Origin: Lunularia cruciata | Taxonomy: Eukaryota > Streptophyta > Marchantiopsida > Lunulariales > Lunulariaceae | Length of the DNA: 64,000 bases | Direction of reading: 5' to 3' | Assembly (NCBI GenBank): GCA_948567375.1 | Contig: OX419762.1 | Span: 5,338,001-5,402,000 of the forward strand | Part shown: in pieces, positions 25,120-38,370 of the stretch | How the letters are laid out: each line of letters begins with the position of its first letter | How positions within the stretch are numbered: position 1 is the stretch's first letter | Notes under the pieces: model-generated | The model's database searches: none | What the model was told of the DNA's origin: nothing | Seen by the model: only the letters and a program-made list of their open reading frames with translations | Position numbers and translations under genes: made by a program

Positions 25120-25627
25120 TATAACAATATAGAGTTTACAAATGAGTTAGTCATGACTAACAAAGTAGCAAGTAGGCCATATTAACCAAGAATTATAAGA
25201 ATATTCTATAAGCATCTATGAAGCTACTTGGTATCTTCCAAGTATTGAGTAATGTGCATACCAAGTGGTGACTTCTAGAATGAAACTTCTTGGGAAGCTT
25301 CTCAACTAGTTTAGTTTGCATGCCAAGTAGGCAATTTTTAGAAAGAAGCTTCTTGGGAAGCTTCCCAACTAGCTTGGCTTGCATGCCAAGTAAATGGCTT
25401 CTTGAAGGAAGTCTCTTGAGAAGCTTCTTGGTTAACTCGGCTTGCATTCAAAGAAGGCAGCTTTTAGGAAACTCCTTGAGTAGCTTCTCAAGAGCCTTGT
25501 GTATTCTCTATAAATACCAAAACCCAAGCTCATGCTATGCAATTGGGGTTTTCCTCATTCAAGAATCCCAATGTAATCTTTCTCTTTGATCTTCCATTCT
25601 CTTATTTCCCTCCTTGGTCTTTTACAC
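25120..25627 (+). repeat. 3' LTR of the family-1 element, 508 bp
   Basis: Begins TATAACAATATAGAG after a purine tract (GGGAGAA) and ends GGTCTTTTACA. The GAA/TTC units are partly eroded relative to other copies; GAAgcTTCttggGAAgcTTC survives near 25346-25363. Confidence 0.85.
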
Positions 25628-25989
25628 TCAAGGTGTATTCACTTGGTATTAATTGGGATGCATTGGATTGCATTGATTTTTGGGTCAATTTTATATAGGG
25701 TATTTTTATAAGGGTTTGCAATCATGTAGTAGAAGTTTATTTTAGAGTTCATAAGCCCACACATTTTACAATTTTTTAATTTTTCATAAAAAACAATTAA
25801 GGTAGCAAAATTATTCCAGATAATCTTAATAATCAATCCATATTATAAGAATTAATTAGAAGAACTCCAAATTCATAAGTCCAAAATTTTATATTTTTGA
25901 AGCAAAATTATCAAAGATATGTTAAACATTGAATGATGAATGAACATAATAAAAATGAATGATGAAATATACATATAAAAGTACCTATG

Positions 25990-28950
25990 TGAGTAGGAAA
26001 ATACCTTGGGCTATGCACCACTATTAAGGCACTCAAAGGCTACATCAACATGCACAAATAAGTTATCAATCCATTGGAGTATAAAGCTACATCCAGTGCC
26101 TCTCTAAGTGATGCAAAGAGAGATCATGCAAAGATGCTACTAAAGGCTCATATGGGTTTGCACTATAATCTCCAAGACAACCCAACATCCAATCCCCAAT
26201 GAAGAAGTCAATGATAGAGTTTGTGTCAGCTCTAAATCTATCTAGTAGAGGTATCAAAAGGTCCTAGGATGAGGTCTTTATTCTATTTACTCTAATAGAA
26301 AAAGAAGTAAATCTAAGAGGATGGATAGAACCATATCAAGGGTTCCTATAACAAGGAAGAACAAAACTATCAACTATCAATATATCTCAAAGGGATAGTC
26401 CTAGCACAATAAAAGCTGAATATGGTCTAAGAAAGTAACCTCTATAATGCTCCATGTACATATTACCTTGGTCAAGCAATGCAATGAGATGTATTCTAGT
26501 GTGTAATCCCTCTCCCAAATCTCAAATTCCTCCTACTGCATGGACTAAAGGAGGTGCTCTAAATCCACTCTTACATGATCCTTCCAAATGATAACCTCAA
26601 ACATACTAACTGTAATACTCCGAGGACAAGAGAAGAGAGAAAACACAGATTGCACACTCAAACATTTGATGCCCCAAAGGAGCACCTTCTCTTTATTATA
26701 TAGACAAAGAGGATCTCCTCCAAGGAAGCTCCACCATAGGATTAGGGACACAGATAGGTGACATGTCAGCAAGCTCCACCCTTGGATTACTTACTTGGAT
26801 GGGTGACATGTCCGGTCTAGGTCCTATCTGGTTGGTCAAACAAGCTTTGACCGGAGGAAATCTTTTAGAGAATCTTCCTATATGAATCTCAAAATCAAGT
26901 AAGGTACCATTGGAAAGCTCTCAATGAGACAAAGCAAGGGGGAGGGAAGGCCAGTCTTCCCTCCAATGGGGGGGGGGGAGGGGGAGAATCTGCACATTTT
27001 CGAGGCCTAATTCATCCGTTTAGGCCTCCGAAATTGCCTTCAAAGATTTCAGGCATATTTCGGTTCCTACTCTATTAGTAGAAGTCCCCTTTTGGTGATA
27101 CCTCTTTCTGATCTGTTTAGTCCATCATGTGTAACATCCTTCCAGATGTTACCAAACCAATTCTCACTTTTAAATCATATGTCTAGCTATTGGTTCTAAG
27201 GTTCTCAAGTCTATTTTGGTTTCTACCCTATTAGTAGAAGTACTCTTTTGGTGATACTTCTATCTTATCTATTTTGACCGTCATGTATAACATCATTCTA
27301 GATGTTACCAAACCAAATTTCACATCTAGATCATATGGCTAGCCCTTGGTATTACACTCACACAAAAAAAAATGAAATCTCTAACTCCAAGTTGTGGTAC
27401 ATATGTGAAAGTACTTCTTCTTCTGAAATGTATCTATCAATGCCATTGTGTAAACTGACACCATTGTGTAAAGAGCTTACTACTTCCTCACATGATATCT
27501 ATAAGACAACCGACATCCAAATCTAACATCTTCTTTTTGCAATCTCCACTATACATGATATGAGGAATGAACTTCCTCAATGATTGCATCCTAAACCTCA
27601 TATCCTCATGCATAGATCTCATCTCAAAGTCATCTTACTCTTCTCAAGCCACTTTATTTCTATCTCCACATCTCTAAAATAGGGTGATGACAAGAGATCA
27701 TATGCAACTTGTGATCTCCATGATATTTTATCCATATCTGATGTCATCACATTAGGCTCTCACTTAGGTTGACCCAATGCATGAGTAGGTGGTACATGAG
27801 TCTATGTTGCCTCAAATTTCATCTTTATATCAATAGTTTGGGTCTTGTGAGATTGCATGTCTAACCCACTAGTCTGAGTCTCATGGGTGACATTCTCTAT
27901 ATTATCAACTTAAGTACACATATATCCCGCTATCTCTATATTGGAAGCTTGTGAACTCATAACCTCATCTAGAGCTCTTTGATCACTCTCCAACTTCTCC
28001 ATAGTAATAACAAACTCTCTCTTGTAAAAAGTCTCTTGCTACTTTGTTTTGAAAGAGAGCTTTGACTATAGCTCATCTTGCTACCACCATCCTATCTAAC
28101 TTGACCAATCTCTCTTCTCTCTTCTCTCTTGTGTCATGAAGTGATCATCCTTCTTAGCTAGACCTAGCTCTCTTTCAAAACAAAGTTGCTTCTTAGCTCC
28201 AAACTCTCTTTCTCTTTTTTTTCTCTATACTCCAAGGGATGGTGATGGCTACTCATCATCCACTAACCTCACATTGTGTAGTGTATGCTACTATACAATA
28301 AATCTCACTACACTATCAAGTATGAGGTCCTCTAGAGGGTTAATATGTGGACTCACTACTCTAAAATCAAGTATAAGATGATCTATAGTGAATGAGGATG
28401 GTGACTTGTTCATGCGCACAACTAGTTTTCAATATCAAACATCAGTTTTGGGTAAAGTCCATCAAGAACTTTAAAAACTTCATTATTAAGACCCAAAAAT
28501 GTAAATATATGCAAAAAAACCAAGGTTTCAAGAGCTAAAATTAAACTCTATGGTCACTTACCCTCTTGATCTTGATCCTATTCTCATTCCAATTCTTCAT
28601 CCTCAACATCATAGAAGAAGATCTCCAAACTTCCTCTTCTTCTTTGATGCTCTTGTACAAAGCCTCATCCTCACATATGAACACCCTTTCCATGCAAAGA
28701 TGAATGAGAATCTATCCTAAAATATCACCTTGAACCACAGACCATCTAGATGGTGAAGCTACCTTTATAAGACCACTAACTCCACCTCTATATCAAGCAT
28801 CACCAACGCTACCCAATCTTATCCTAAATGCTTGTTTGCCTAATTTTTGTCTTCATGTTGAGAATGGTGTGCCCAAGCACTACCTTGGGATCTTCTTAGT
28901 GGGATGAAGAGCATATGCATCATCTAGTAAAAAGGTCAGAATATAGGATA
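25990..28950 (-). mobile_element. Unidentified repeat family 3, copy on -
   Basis: A decayed reading frame runs on -, from an acidic start near 28690-28560 (MERVFICEDEALYKSIKEEE) through a Lys/Arg/Glu-rich coiled-coil-like part (about 28220-27950) to a C-terminal part near 26240-26110 (GDYSANPYEPLVASLHDL). The same order with related residues is found on + at 48.0-50.3 kb (CSVDPYEHLVVSFQDP). A solo family-2 LTR (26611-27356) interrupts it. I see no reverse transcriptase, transposase or terminal repeats, so class and exact ends are unknown. Confidence 0.5.
26611..27356 (-). mobile_element. Solo LTR, Ty3/gypsy family 2 (long form)
   Basis: Reads TGTAATACTCCGAGG...TTGGTATTACA on +. The flanks CTAAC (26606-26610) and CTCAC (27357-27361) form a target duplication with one mismatch. 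It contains a run of twelve G (26968-26979) and the tandem duplication seen in the other solo copies (about 27047-27200 and 27207-27356). Confidence 0.85.
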
Positions 28951-29323
28951 TACACATTGAGTGTGCCAAATATCTCAAAGTTTTTTTGTCCTACATAAGA
29001 AACCAATACTCCACCACCAAGTAAGGAACCAACCTTGTCCTCCTTTTCTAGCCCCTTTGCAATGCAAGTGCCTCTCAAGGTATGCTCATAATCAAATTGA
29101 AGGGTCTTTCATGAACCCTCTCAACACAAGTCTGATGGTCCAAAGTGTTGACAAAATTAACGCATATATGTAGTACTAATAGCTAGACATATTATCTAGA
29201 GGTAAAAATTGGCTTGGTAACATCTAGAGGGGTATTAAATATGATGGACTAAGTAGATCAAGTAGAAGTATCACCAAAAGAGTACTTCTACTAATCAGGT
29301 AGAATCCAAAAATAGCTTGAAAA

Positions 29324-30056
29324 TGTAATACTCTGAGAATAAGAGAAGGGAGAAACCACAGATTTCACACTCAATCATCCGATGTCCCAAAGGAGCACCT
29401 TCTCTTTATTATATAGATAAAGAGGATCTCCTCCAAGGAAGCTCCATCATAGGATTAGACACATAGATAGGTGACATGTCAGCAAGCTCCACTCTTGGAT
29501 TACTTACTTGGATGGGTGACATGTCGGTCCTGATCCCATTTGGTTGGTCAAACAAGCTTTGATTGGAGGAATATTTTAGGGAATCTTGTAGGAATCTCAA
29601 AATCACGTGGGTTACATACCATTGGAAAGCTCTCAATGAGACAAACAAGGGGAGAGGGAAGACCAGCCTTTCCTCTATTGGAGGGGAGGAATTTGTACAT
29701 TTTTGAGGCCTAATTCATCTGTTTAGGCCCCTGCAATTGCATTCAAAGGTTTTAGGCATATTTCAATTCCTAATCTATTAGAAGTCCCCTTTTGGTGATA
29801 CCTTGTTCTGATCCATTTATTTTATCATGTGTAACATCCTTCCAAATGTTACCAAACCAATTCTCACGTGTAAATCATTTGTCTAGCTATTGGTTCTAAT
29901 GTTTTCAAATCTATTTCAATTTTTTCCCTATTAGTAGAAGTACTCTTTTGGTAATACTTCTATCTAATCTATTTTCTCCATCATGTATAACATCATTGCG
30001 GATGTTACCAAACCAAATTTCACATCAAGATCATATGGCTAGCTCTTGGTATTACA
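29324..30056 (-). mobile_element. Solo LTR, family 2 (long form), inside an opposite family-2 LTR
   Basis: Reads TGTAATACTCTGAG...TTGGTATTACA on + while its host LTR runs the other way. Flanking bases GAAAA (29319-29323) and AAAAA (30057-30061) fit a target duplication with one mismatch. It carries the tandem duplication typical of the solo copies (about 29752-29905 and 29906-30056). Together the two LTR stretches form imperfect inverted repeats. Confidence 0.82.
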
Positions 30057-33000
30057 AAAAACTTCAAAGCCAATTTTAGAAGCCTAAACAAATGAATTCG
30101 GACTCAAGAATGTACAAAAAATCCCCCCAAGAGTAGAAAAAGGTTGGCCTCCCTCCCCCTTATTTGTATCAACAAGACCTTTCCAATGGTACCTCATCCA
30201 TGCAATTTTTAGATCCTACAAGAAGATTCACTAAAGATTCCCTCCAATCAAAGCTTGTTTAACCAACCAGATAGGACAAAAACAGACATGTCATTCATAT
30301 ATGCAACTAATCTAAGGGTAGAACTTGCTAACACATCACCAATCCATGTAGCTTATCCAAGGGTGGAGCTTCCTTTGAAAGAATCCTCTTTGGTGATAAC
30401 AAAGACAAGGTTTTCAAGGAATTGTGGTATTAAGGATTTCTTTGTCCACAATTTTGGTGAGGAATATAATCAATGAGTGATAGCCTTGAAAGTCCTAATA
30501 GTTGTCCTAATAGTCCATGCTCCCTCTTGAGTGATCATCTTAACTCTTTATTGAAGTAAGAAGGAGCATTTGAGCATTTTTGTGTGTAGGAATCATGGAA
30601 CCGTAGTTACAAGATTTGATGTAAGGAATGAATGGGATATTGCATGAGGTTTGGGAGATCAAGATGACCATGGAGGCATTGCAAAGTCAGGTACATACCT
30701 TTAAGAATGATTAGGCAATGCAAGAAGGGAAATTGTTTCAAAACCCAATATTAGTAGCTGAAGTACCTAGAGAGTCACTTGTGCCAATGACACCAACCTT
30801 GGTCAACAATGAAGCCATATTGTTGTTATGGTTGAAGAAGATATGCAATATTAAGCCTTATAAGGAGAACGTTCCATGTGAGTTGTGGAGAACTAGATTT
30901 CAACAATGAACAGATACTTCCAAATATTCACAATGTAGGTCTCATCATTTTGCATGCGTGTTTGCATGAGGGTACTTGATTGATAAAGTTTTCACATGGT
31001 ATGATGCTTGGGCACAAGCAATGTTGGCTAAAGGAAGAGAGGTCAATTGGATGGCAATATAGGAAGTGTTATTAAAGAAAATCCAGTCTATGGATTCCAT
31101 TTAGATGGCCTAAACCCGACTATAGGAGTTGAAGCAAAAGATAGCATATAAGAGTATTTGTAGGCATTTCTTGATCTACAAGTTGCAATAACCAACATGA
31201 GTCTAACATAAGCTCTGGACAATTTCAAATGAGGGTTAAAAGTGCAAATTTGCCAAGAAATAATAGTACAAAATCCTTTCACTATTTTTTAAGCCATTTC
31301 TTGTGCTTACAGAATAGCAAGGCATGTGGAGGAGGTGAAGGGGTAGTCCCAATTCAGCATTATCAAGCTGAAACACATCATTTTGGTGGACCAATCCCTA
31401 TGGAATTGAGCAACATTTGGTTTTGAGATCAAGGAGCACGACCACTCCAAGGAGAATAGGGATAGGGGGAAGAAAGGAGAGATGGAGTCCCATGATGGGA
31501 AAGGACTTGAGCAAAACAATGTCTATGTTACAATCACAACCAATTTGTGCACATAGCCATCAATTATCAAGCTCATCTCCCTAGAGGCCCTTGGTCTCCA
31601 TATAAGCAATCTTTGAACAACATGGAGAGACAAATTGAAGAGTAGGATGCAAAAATCAAATTGGAAAATAAAGATCACCACTAAATGTACCTCAAGGCCT
31701 TACTAGCTCAAAGGAGAAGCAAACAAATAAGGGGAGGAAGATGACAAATGCGCAAAGATCAAGGAAGGCAAACTCATAATTGATTGCCTTGAATGGAGTC
31801 TTAGAAGGTAATAAGATGAGAGTATTGATAGAGCCTGGAGCAACAAAGCATTTCTTCTCTTTCTCTACTGCAATAAGATTGGGAATGGATATAGAGAAGC
31901 ATGAGAATGCAAAAGTAGAGCTACATAATGGGCAAACAAAAAGGATTGAGTTGTTCCTAGAAAATTAACACTCTTTGTAAGAGAGTATCATGAAGCTATT
32001 AAGTAGTGAGTGATATAGTTAGCTCATTATGATGTAATCTTAGGCATGCTATGGATGGAGTATTACAACCCTATGGTCGATTGGAAGGAGAAAAGTGAGA
32101 ACTTGCCAATGGCAAATCATTAAGAAAGATCACACAAGCAAGAATTGCCTCTCTATGTCATAGGGACAATAGTTATCTATAAGACATATAGATGTTTCAT
32201 GGATCTAAATAAGAGAAGTCTAGAGTGCACAAGTTGATAGACAAGATCTTGAGAAATTGAAAGATGTGGTCAACGAATTTCAAGATATCTTCTCAAATGA
32301 TCTACCCATAACATTACCACTAAAAAGGAGAGTAGATCATAAAATTGAAATATTCATGGGGAAGACACCTCCTTGTAAGGCAACATATTGTCAATCAACT
32401 CATGTGTTGGAGGAATGTAAGGCTCAAATTGAGGATATGTTTCAAAAAGGGTTTACCAAACCCAACATATCAATATATAGGGCTCTTGTTTTATTTGTGA
32501 AGAAGAAGGATGGATAGAACAATGTGCTTATGCATTGACTATCAAGGCCTAAATCAAAAAATGGTGAAGAAATAATACCCCTTACCTTGCATGGACGACA
32601 TGTTTGATCAATTCAATGGAGCAAAACAATTTATTGAACTTGATCTATGGAGCGGTTATAGCCAAATCTGGATTGCGGTAGAAGAATGTACAAAACTGCT
32701 TTTTGAACAAGACATGGCCACTTTGAGTACCTAGTGATGTTGTTTGGCCTCACCAATGCAACATCCACTTTCATGAGTTTGATGAATGACATATTTCATC
32801 CATACTTGGATAAATCTGTCATCATCTTCCTATATAACATCTTAGTCTACACTAGGAGGATGATGGAACACAAGCAACATATGCAAGAAGTCCTCCAAAT
32901 GTTATAACAAATCAATTGTATGCCAAAATCTCAAAGGGTGAGTTTGGCAAGTCAAAATTAGACTACTTGGAGCATAGAGCAAGTGCAAAAGGTATCCAAG

Positions 33001-35126
33001 TGTTAATAGATAAAATAGAGATCATTTAGAAATGGAGTGCTTGAGACTCAACTCAAGAGCTTCTTGGGATTGATGGGGTTCTATCATCAATTTCTCAAGG
33101 ACTTCTCCAAGGTTGCACAACCTCTAACAACACTAATAGGCAAGGGGAAGAAATGGATGTGGAGAACCGCACAAGAAGGTTCTATCATCAATTCTTGAAA
33201 AGCCAACGAATTGGCTTTTCAAGAATTGAAAGATGCATTACTACATGCACCAATCTTGAAATGGTATGACCCAAAAAGACCCAATCAAGTTGGCTACAAA
33301 TAGATCAAGCATAGAAATAAGAGCAATCCTACAACAAGAGTAGCATGATAGAGGGCACCTTGTTGCATATTTCTCTCAAAATTTGTTACCATTAGAATGC
33401 CACTATCACACCATTGAACAAGAAGAGATGGCCATTGTCCTTTCAATTAAGCATTAGAAGCACTGGTGAGAAGGCATTTGTAGTGAAGATAGACCACAAA
33501 CCTCTATCTACCTCAAGACACAAAAAGATCTATCTCATTGATAAATTTGATGGGCAAAGTGGAAACAATTGTTCAACATGACAATCACATATGTGGAAGG
33601 CAAGAAGCAACTTGCAAATTCATTCACCCAAATGTTGATGGCAAAAAATCTGATGGTAGAGGTCCAAATGAACCTTGAATTTTGGCCAAGGATGCTTGTT
33701 GCTACAAAAATTGATCCATAAATTGCAAGAGCTCAATCACCCCAAAGCCATCACCAACACCCAAAGACTTACCTTTCATGATGGCAAGTTATGGATCACA
33801 GATGCCACGGACATAAGAACCACCATCCTAGCAAAATGTCATGATTCCACCATTCCATGTCATGTTTGAGTGGACAAGACCTTGGATGCAGCCAAATGCC
33901 ATTAATATTGGCCCAAGATGAGCAAAAATGTGATAGAATACATTCAAAATTGCCTACTCTATCAACAAAATAAAGCTTCTAATCAAGCTCCAGCAAGACT
34001 CTTTCAACCCCTTCCCACTCCTACACAACATTGGGAACAAGTAAGCATGGATCTGGTTTGTGAATTTCCCAAGACCACCTTAGAGTTTGACTCCATAGTA
34101 GTCTTTGTTGACCAACTCATCAAAAAGATTCATGTGCATCCTACCACCAAGGACGTGATTGCCCCCAACTAGCTCAATTGTACTTAAATGTAGTTTTTTC
34201 TCACCATGGCTTGTCTTGAGTACACATCACCAATAGAGGCATTCAATTCACTAGTTTGTTTTGGAGACACTCTTTGGTTTCTTAAAAAAAATTGGAAATA
34301 TCCACAACTTACCATCCACAAATTGATGGACAAACAAAGCAGACTAATCTCATTATTGAAGACATGCTTTGAGGTTTCACCTTAGATGAGAAAAGGAGGT
34401 GGGACATCTTACTTTCACTAGTAGAATTTTCTTACAACAATTCAATGAATGCATCCACACAAGCCACACTATTCTTTCTTATGGATGGAGAGCATCCTTT
34501 CATACCTTTGAGCTTGATGAATCCAATGGCTACCAAGGTTTACACTATCAACACTTTTGTTTCTATAATCCTATAGGGTGTGGAGAATGCCAAGCACATG
34601 TTGCTAATTGCCCAAAATCAAAAGAAGCAATATGTAGATTCACACCGCCAGCACATGGATTTCAATGTTGGGGATCATGTTTGGTTGTTTGCAACCAACC
34701 TCATGTTAGTTGACCCTTGTAAGCTTAGACCTCATTTTGTTGGGCCTTTTCTCATTCTTCATCAAATTAGCATAGTGGCCTATCATCTTAAGGTACCATC
34801 CCACATGAAGATCCATCCAATATTCCATGTTTCCTTATTATGTAGATATGCCTCTTGACCACCTCACTTTCCATCCATCCAAGATATTTGACCTTGTCCA
34901 ATACTTGTTGATGGCATTGAGGAATATGAAGTCGAATACATTCTCCAAAAATGCATCCGTGGTACTCGCCATCCGTGTGTAGAATATCTAGTATAGTGGA
35001 AAGGGTACCCATTGTATGGGACTACATAGAAACCAACAGCCAACTTGATCCATGCACCGGTGTTAGTGAAATCTTTTGAGCAACAACTTCGCAACGAGGA
35101 TGTTGCATCTTAAAAGGGGGGAGGTT

Positions 35127-35710
35127 TATAATAGCAAAAGCTAGACATATTATCTGGAGGTGAAGTTGGCTTGGTACATTTGGAAGGATGTTATATATGA
35201 TGGACTAAGTAGATCAGATAGAGGTATCACCAAAAGAGTACTTCTACAAATAGGGCAAAAGTTTCATTAAACTTTAGAGCCAATTTCAAAGGCCTAAATA
35301 GATGAATTAGGCCTAAAAAATATATAGAACAGTCTCCTTTCCCAAGGATGAAAATAGCTAGCCTTCCTTCCACTTTGTTTGTTTCAACAAGAGCTTTCCA
35401 ACGGTATCTCACCCATGCAGTTTTGATATTCTTGTAGGAAGATTACCTCCAGTCAAAGGTTGTTTGACCAACCAAATATGATGGGAACCAACATGTCACC
35501 CATGCATACAACTAATCTAAGGGCGGAGCTTGCTAACATGTCACCAATCTATGTATTTGATCCAAGGGTGGAGTTTCCTTTGACAGAATGTTCTTTGCTA
35601 TATAATAAAGACAAGGTGCTCCTTTGGGGTATTGGAGTTTTGAGTATGAAGCTTTGTGTTTCTTCTTCTGAGTTTTCTCTTGGGGGTTCTCCTATCCTGT
35701 AAACATTACA
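35127..35710 (+). repeat. 3' LTR of the family-2 element, 584 bp
   Basis: Short-form LTR in sense orientation. A TATA box (TATATAA, 35599-35605) stands near the 3' third, followed by AAGACAAGGTGCTCC, the likely transcript start region by analogy with other LTRs. Confidence 0.8.
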
Positions 35711-36460
35711 ATATGGAAATTGAAGAAAATCCAAGGAAATCCCAAAATAACATGTTGGAAAAAAGAAAAGGAGAATTGGTCTATGTTTAGTATGAGTTGG
35801 TGGAAAATAGGATTGCATTTGTATATACTAGTGCACATTGAAAAAACTAACCATTGTTGGAACTGATTGAAAAAAGGAAACCAATATGCACTGGTATGCA
35901 CTAGCTCATCCAAGGGGGTATACTTGTATGTGCTGGGTCACAAGGCGTATGCACATTGGGGTTTATGTTTGGGTAGTTGCTCTAGTTTAGGGTTTTTGCT
36001 TGTGTTTGGGTTGGTGCATGCTCAAGTTTAGGGTTAATGCTAGAGTCTACACTGCAGTGTACTATGCTAAATGTGGGGTAGAAGGAGAAATGGGTCAAAA
36101 TGCTAATCAGAATAAACAAATCAAGGACAAAACCAATGACAAGTTAGGTTAAATACATGAGTGAATTGAGATTGCAAATAAGAAAATGATATTGCAAGTA
36201 AAACAAGAGGAATGAGTTTCATTCAGGCGTGGATATTCCATCCCATGCAGATTTTTAATCCCATTGAGTGTAGATGATTTTCCCGAATTGCTTGCACTGA
36301 ACTCCCTCGCTTGTACCTTGGTCAAGCCAACACCATTTGATGTAAATCATATGATTTCCATATGCTGTGAAATTCAATCAGCCATTTCTTTGTTGAAGCT
36401 TCCCATGCTTTCCTTATGAATCATTCTCCGGTACTCATGAATTTTGCGATCCTGGAATTT
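35711..36460. other. Intergenic, no gene recognised
   Basis: Non-coding-looking sequence. Loose GTTTAGGGTT motifs occur near 35985-36035. No terminal repeats or open frames worth calling. Confidence 0.4.
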
Positions 36461-36469
36461 TTGCCAAAA

Positions 36470-37190
36470 GGGGAGAGAGATCTCCGGGTTTACCAAAAAG
36501 AGTTCTCTCTCATTAAAAAAATCTGCTTAGTCCTTTCTTTCGCAGTCAAAATAAGGGTCTTCTCTCTCTCTCAAAAGCAACCTCTCGTTTTAGAAAAGGT
36601 AATCTCAAATCATGGTCTTCTCTCTCGAAAGCAATCTCCATATTTTTAGGTTACTCAGAAAGGTTACTCTCTATTATTAAAAGGGTGAAATCTATCTTGA
36701 AATCTAAGTCGGGTCAATCTTGAAGTGAAATCTGTCAATCCATCTGTAAAGGCTGCTTCGGATTTCACCTCTCTCTTTCTGCCTCAAGTCAAGGGGTCTC
36801 TCAATCAAACGTTTGCCTCTCGATTTTACATTTTATAAAGTTCTCTATCTAAATTTTGCCTCTCGATAGCTCTCCCTTCTATGAAAGTCTCTCGCGCTTT
36901 TTCCTCTCCCTGTCCCTTCTCAGTGGGTCTTTCATCTGTCTGTTTTGCAAAAGTCTGCTTTAGTCCTCTCTCTTGAAATTGAAATCTACACGTAATACTT
37001 CTCTCCCTTTCCAAGCTCTGCCTCAGCTCTGCTTCCCAAAATCAAAATTTGCAAGCAATACCTCTTTCTCCTTTTCGAAAGTTTGGCTTAGGCCTCTCTC
37101 CTGAAATTGAAATCTACACCTGATACTTCTCTCCCCTTTTTTTCTACCTTTCGAATCCTCATCCCTTCCTCCTCCCTCCTTTGAGTGACG
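36470..37190. repeat. Pyrimidine-rich tract with degenerate direct repeats
   Basis: Strongly C/T-rich on + with recurring CTCTCT. A unit of about 120 bases containing TGAAATTGAAATCTACAC, TACTTCTCTCCC and CTTTCC repeats at about 36970-37015 and 37098-37140, with partial copies in between. Open frames here are by-products of low complexity. Confidence 0.55.
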
Positions 37191-37246
37191 TGGTGCCGAA
37201 TTTTAATTTAATTTGATGTTACCTTAATTAATATGAATTAATTAAC

Positions 37247-37345
37247 TTTACGGGATTCGTGATTCCATGCTCTACCCACACAACCTTTTTGACCCCTTGA
37301 ACATTACCCACAAAAATTTTATGGGTAATTTTACCAATAAAATCT
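37247..37345 (+). repeat. Left arm of a possible long inverted repeat
   Basis: Shares with the reverse complement of 44733-44822, in the same order: CGGGAT, CCATGC, CACACAACC, CC, and AATTTTATGGGTAA. The match is interrupted but collinear. The arms lie about 7.4 kb apart and could be diverged ends of a DNA transposon or two inserts of one small element. Confidence 0.4.
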
Positions 37346-37879
37346 CTTACGGAAATCTACGAGTACCCGTAAACTTTGTATTGAAACCCCCATTGTGATG
37401 CTCCATATTGTTGAATGGTGGTAGTTTCAATTTCCAGTACCACACTGTCGTCAATATCAACATCATTATAACAAGTTAATCAAAACCATTGAAAGGCTCA
37501 TCCTCTACGATCCTTGTACATCTTAGAGAATACTCGTCTCCATAAAATAAAACGAAAAGTACAATATTACCATGTTGAAATATTTCTTAATATCTTGTTT
37601 CTGTTTCTAGATTTTCTCTTGTGTCGGTCTGTCAGTGTTTATGGGGTTTCACGTTTACAATTTTAATGCGATATCCATGGGATTCCAGTTTTGGCAGAAT
37701 CGGAACCCATATATACATCCTTCCCAGATTACGTAGACCGCATACAAAGACACTCGCACTTCTCCTTCTGTTGGAAATGTCCAACATGAACAAACAATAG
37801 GGATTTCAGTCGTGATCCCATAGCGATCTCCTAAATCGATTTACTCTATATCGACTTAGGTAGTATCGTAAAATTAAGA

Positions 37880-38370
37880 GGTGTATAACAAGATAACTCA
37901 TATCAATTTTATGATTTATAAGAAGGTTATTCATAAAAGGAAGTACGTAGCAAGGTGACTCATACAAATTTATAATTTACCATAAATTTTTTAATTGTTA
38001 TTGGGTAGATATCGAAGTAATTGATTGAAAAATATGATTTACTGTAATTCTATACAAATTGTATATAGTGTGTAACAAGGAGACTTTAATGTTATCAAAG
38101 TGTGTAACAAAGTGTCTCACTCCTGTTTGCATTATTGTTGGCTTTATAGTGTCAGAAGTAAAAATAAAGAAAAACAAACAAACAATTTGATGGTAGCCTT
38201 GTTCATTTTAGGATCTTTCCTAGTTGCTGGTTGTTGCTCACTCGTAACGATTCATGATTTACGGTAATCTCGTACAAGTTTTACTAAGTGTCTGACAATC
38301 CGATTCATAAAAATTTATAATATAATAAACCTATAAAATTCACAAAGTGTGTAACAAGGTGATTCTTAAT
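37880..38370 (+). repeat. Diverged minisatellite-like array
   Basis: At least five loose copies of a motif with GTGTAACAAGGTGACTCAT, ACAAATTTATAATTTAC and a spacer. Clear copies of the first half lie near 37885, 37965, 38073, 38097 and 38347. Unit spacing is irregular. Confidence 0.5.

Larger units (their letters stand above)
13340..25627 (+). mobile_element. Ty3/gypsy chromovirus, family 1, with two nested insertions
   Basis: 5' LTR 13340-13947, 3' LTR 25120-25627. The primer site (TTGGTATTAGAG) follows the 5' LTR. Parts: gag (13970-14483, continuing 20742-21340), protease (about 21900-22150), one 60-bp repeat unit (22293-22352), reverse transcriptase (about 22440-23100), RNase H (about 23130-23520), integrase with zinc-binding H/C segment (about 23800-24600) and a chromodomain (about 24900-25090, EYKVDHILACC...WEPLSHL). 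The insertions are a family-2 element (14484-20741) and a solo family-1 LTR (21341-21755). Without them it is about 5.6 kb. The two LTRs differ by many changes and in length, so it is old. It is broken in many places. Flanking bases (CACAT/CTCAA) do not form a clear target duplication. Confidence 0.9.
29169..35710 (+). mobile_element. Ty3/gypsy chromovirus, family 2, with nested solo LTR
   Basis: 5' LTR from 29169 (TGTAGTACTAATAG), interrupted by a solo family-2 LTR at 29324-30056; 3' LTR 35127-35710, preceded by the purine tract AAAAGGGGGGAGG. Flanks ATATA (29164-29168) and ATATG (35711-35715) fit a target duplication with one mismatch. Parts: gag (about 30590-31600), protease (about 31780-31970, RVLIEPGATKHF), reverse transcriptase (about 32260-33010), RNase H (about 33240-33600), integrase (about 33680-34860) and a chromodomain (about 34915-35020, EYEVEYILQKC). 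The family matches the - strand element at 14484 throughout. Broken in many places; old. Confidence 0.88.

Noticed and set aside
9215-35710. Working retrotransposon genes
   Set aside because: All family-1 and family-2 copies are broken in many places; they are fossils.
36826-37014. Charged protein on - (RERSITCRFQ...)
   Set aside because: By-product of the pyrimidine-rich tract and its tandem repeats.
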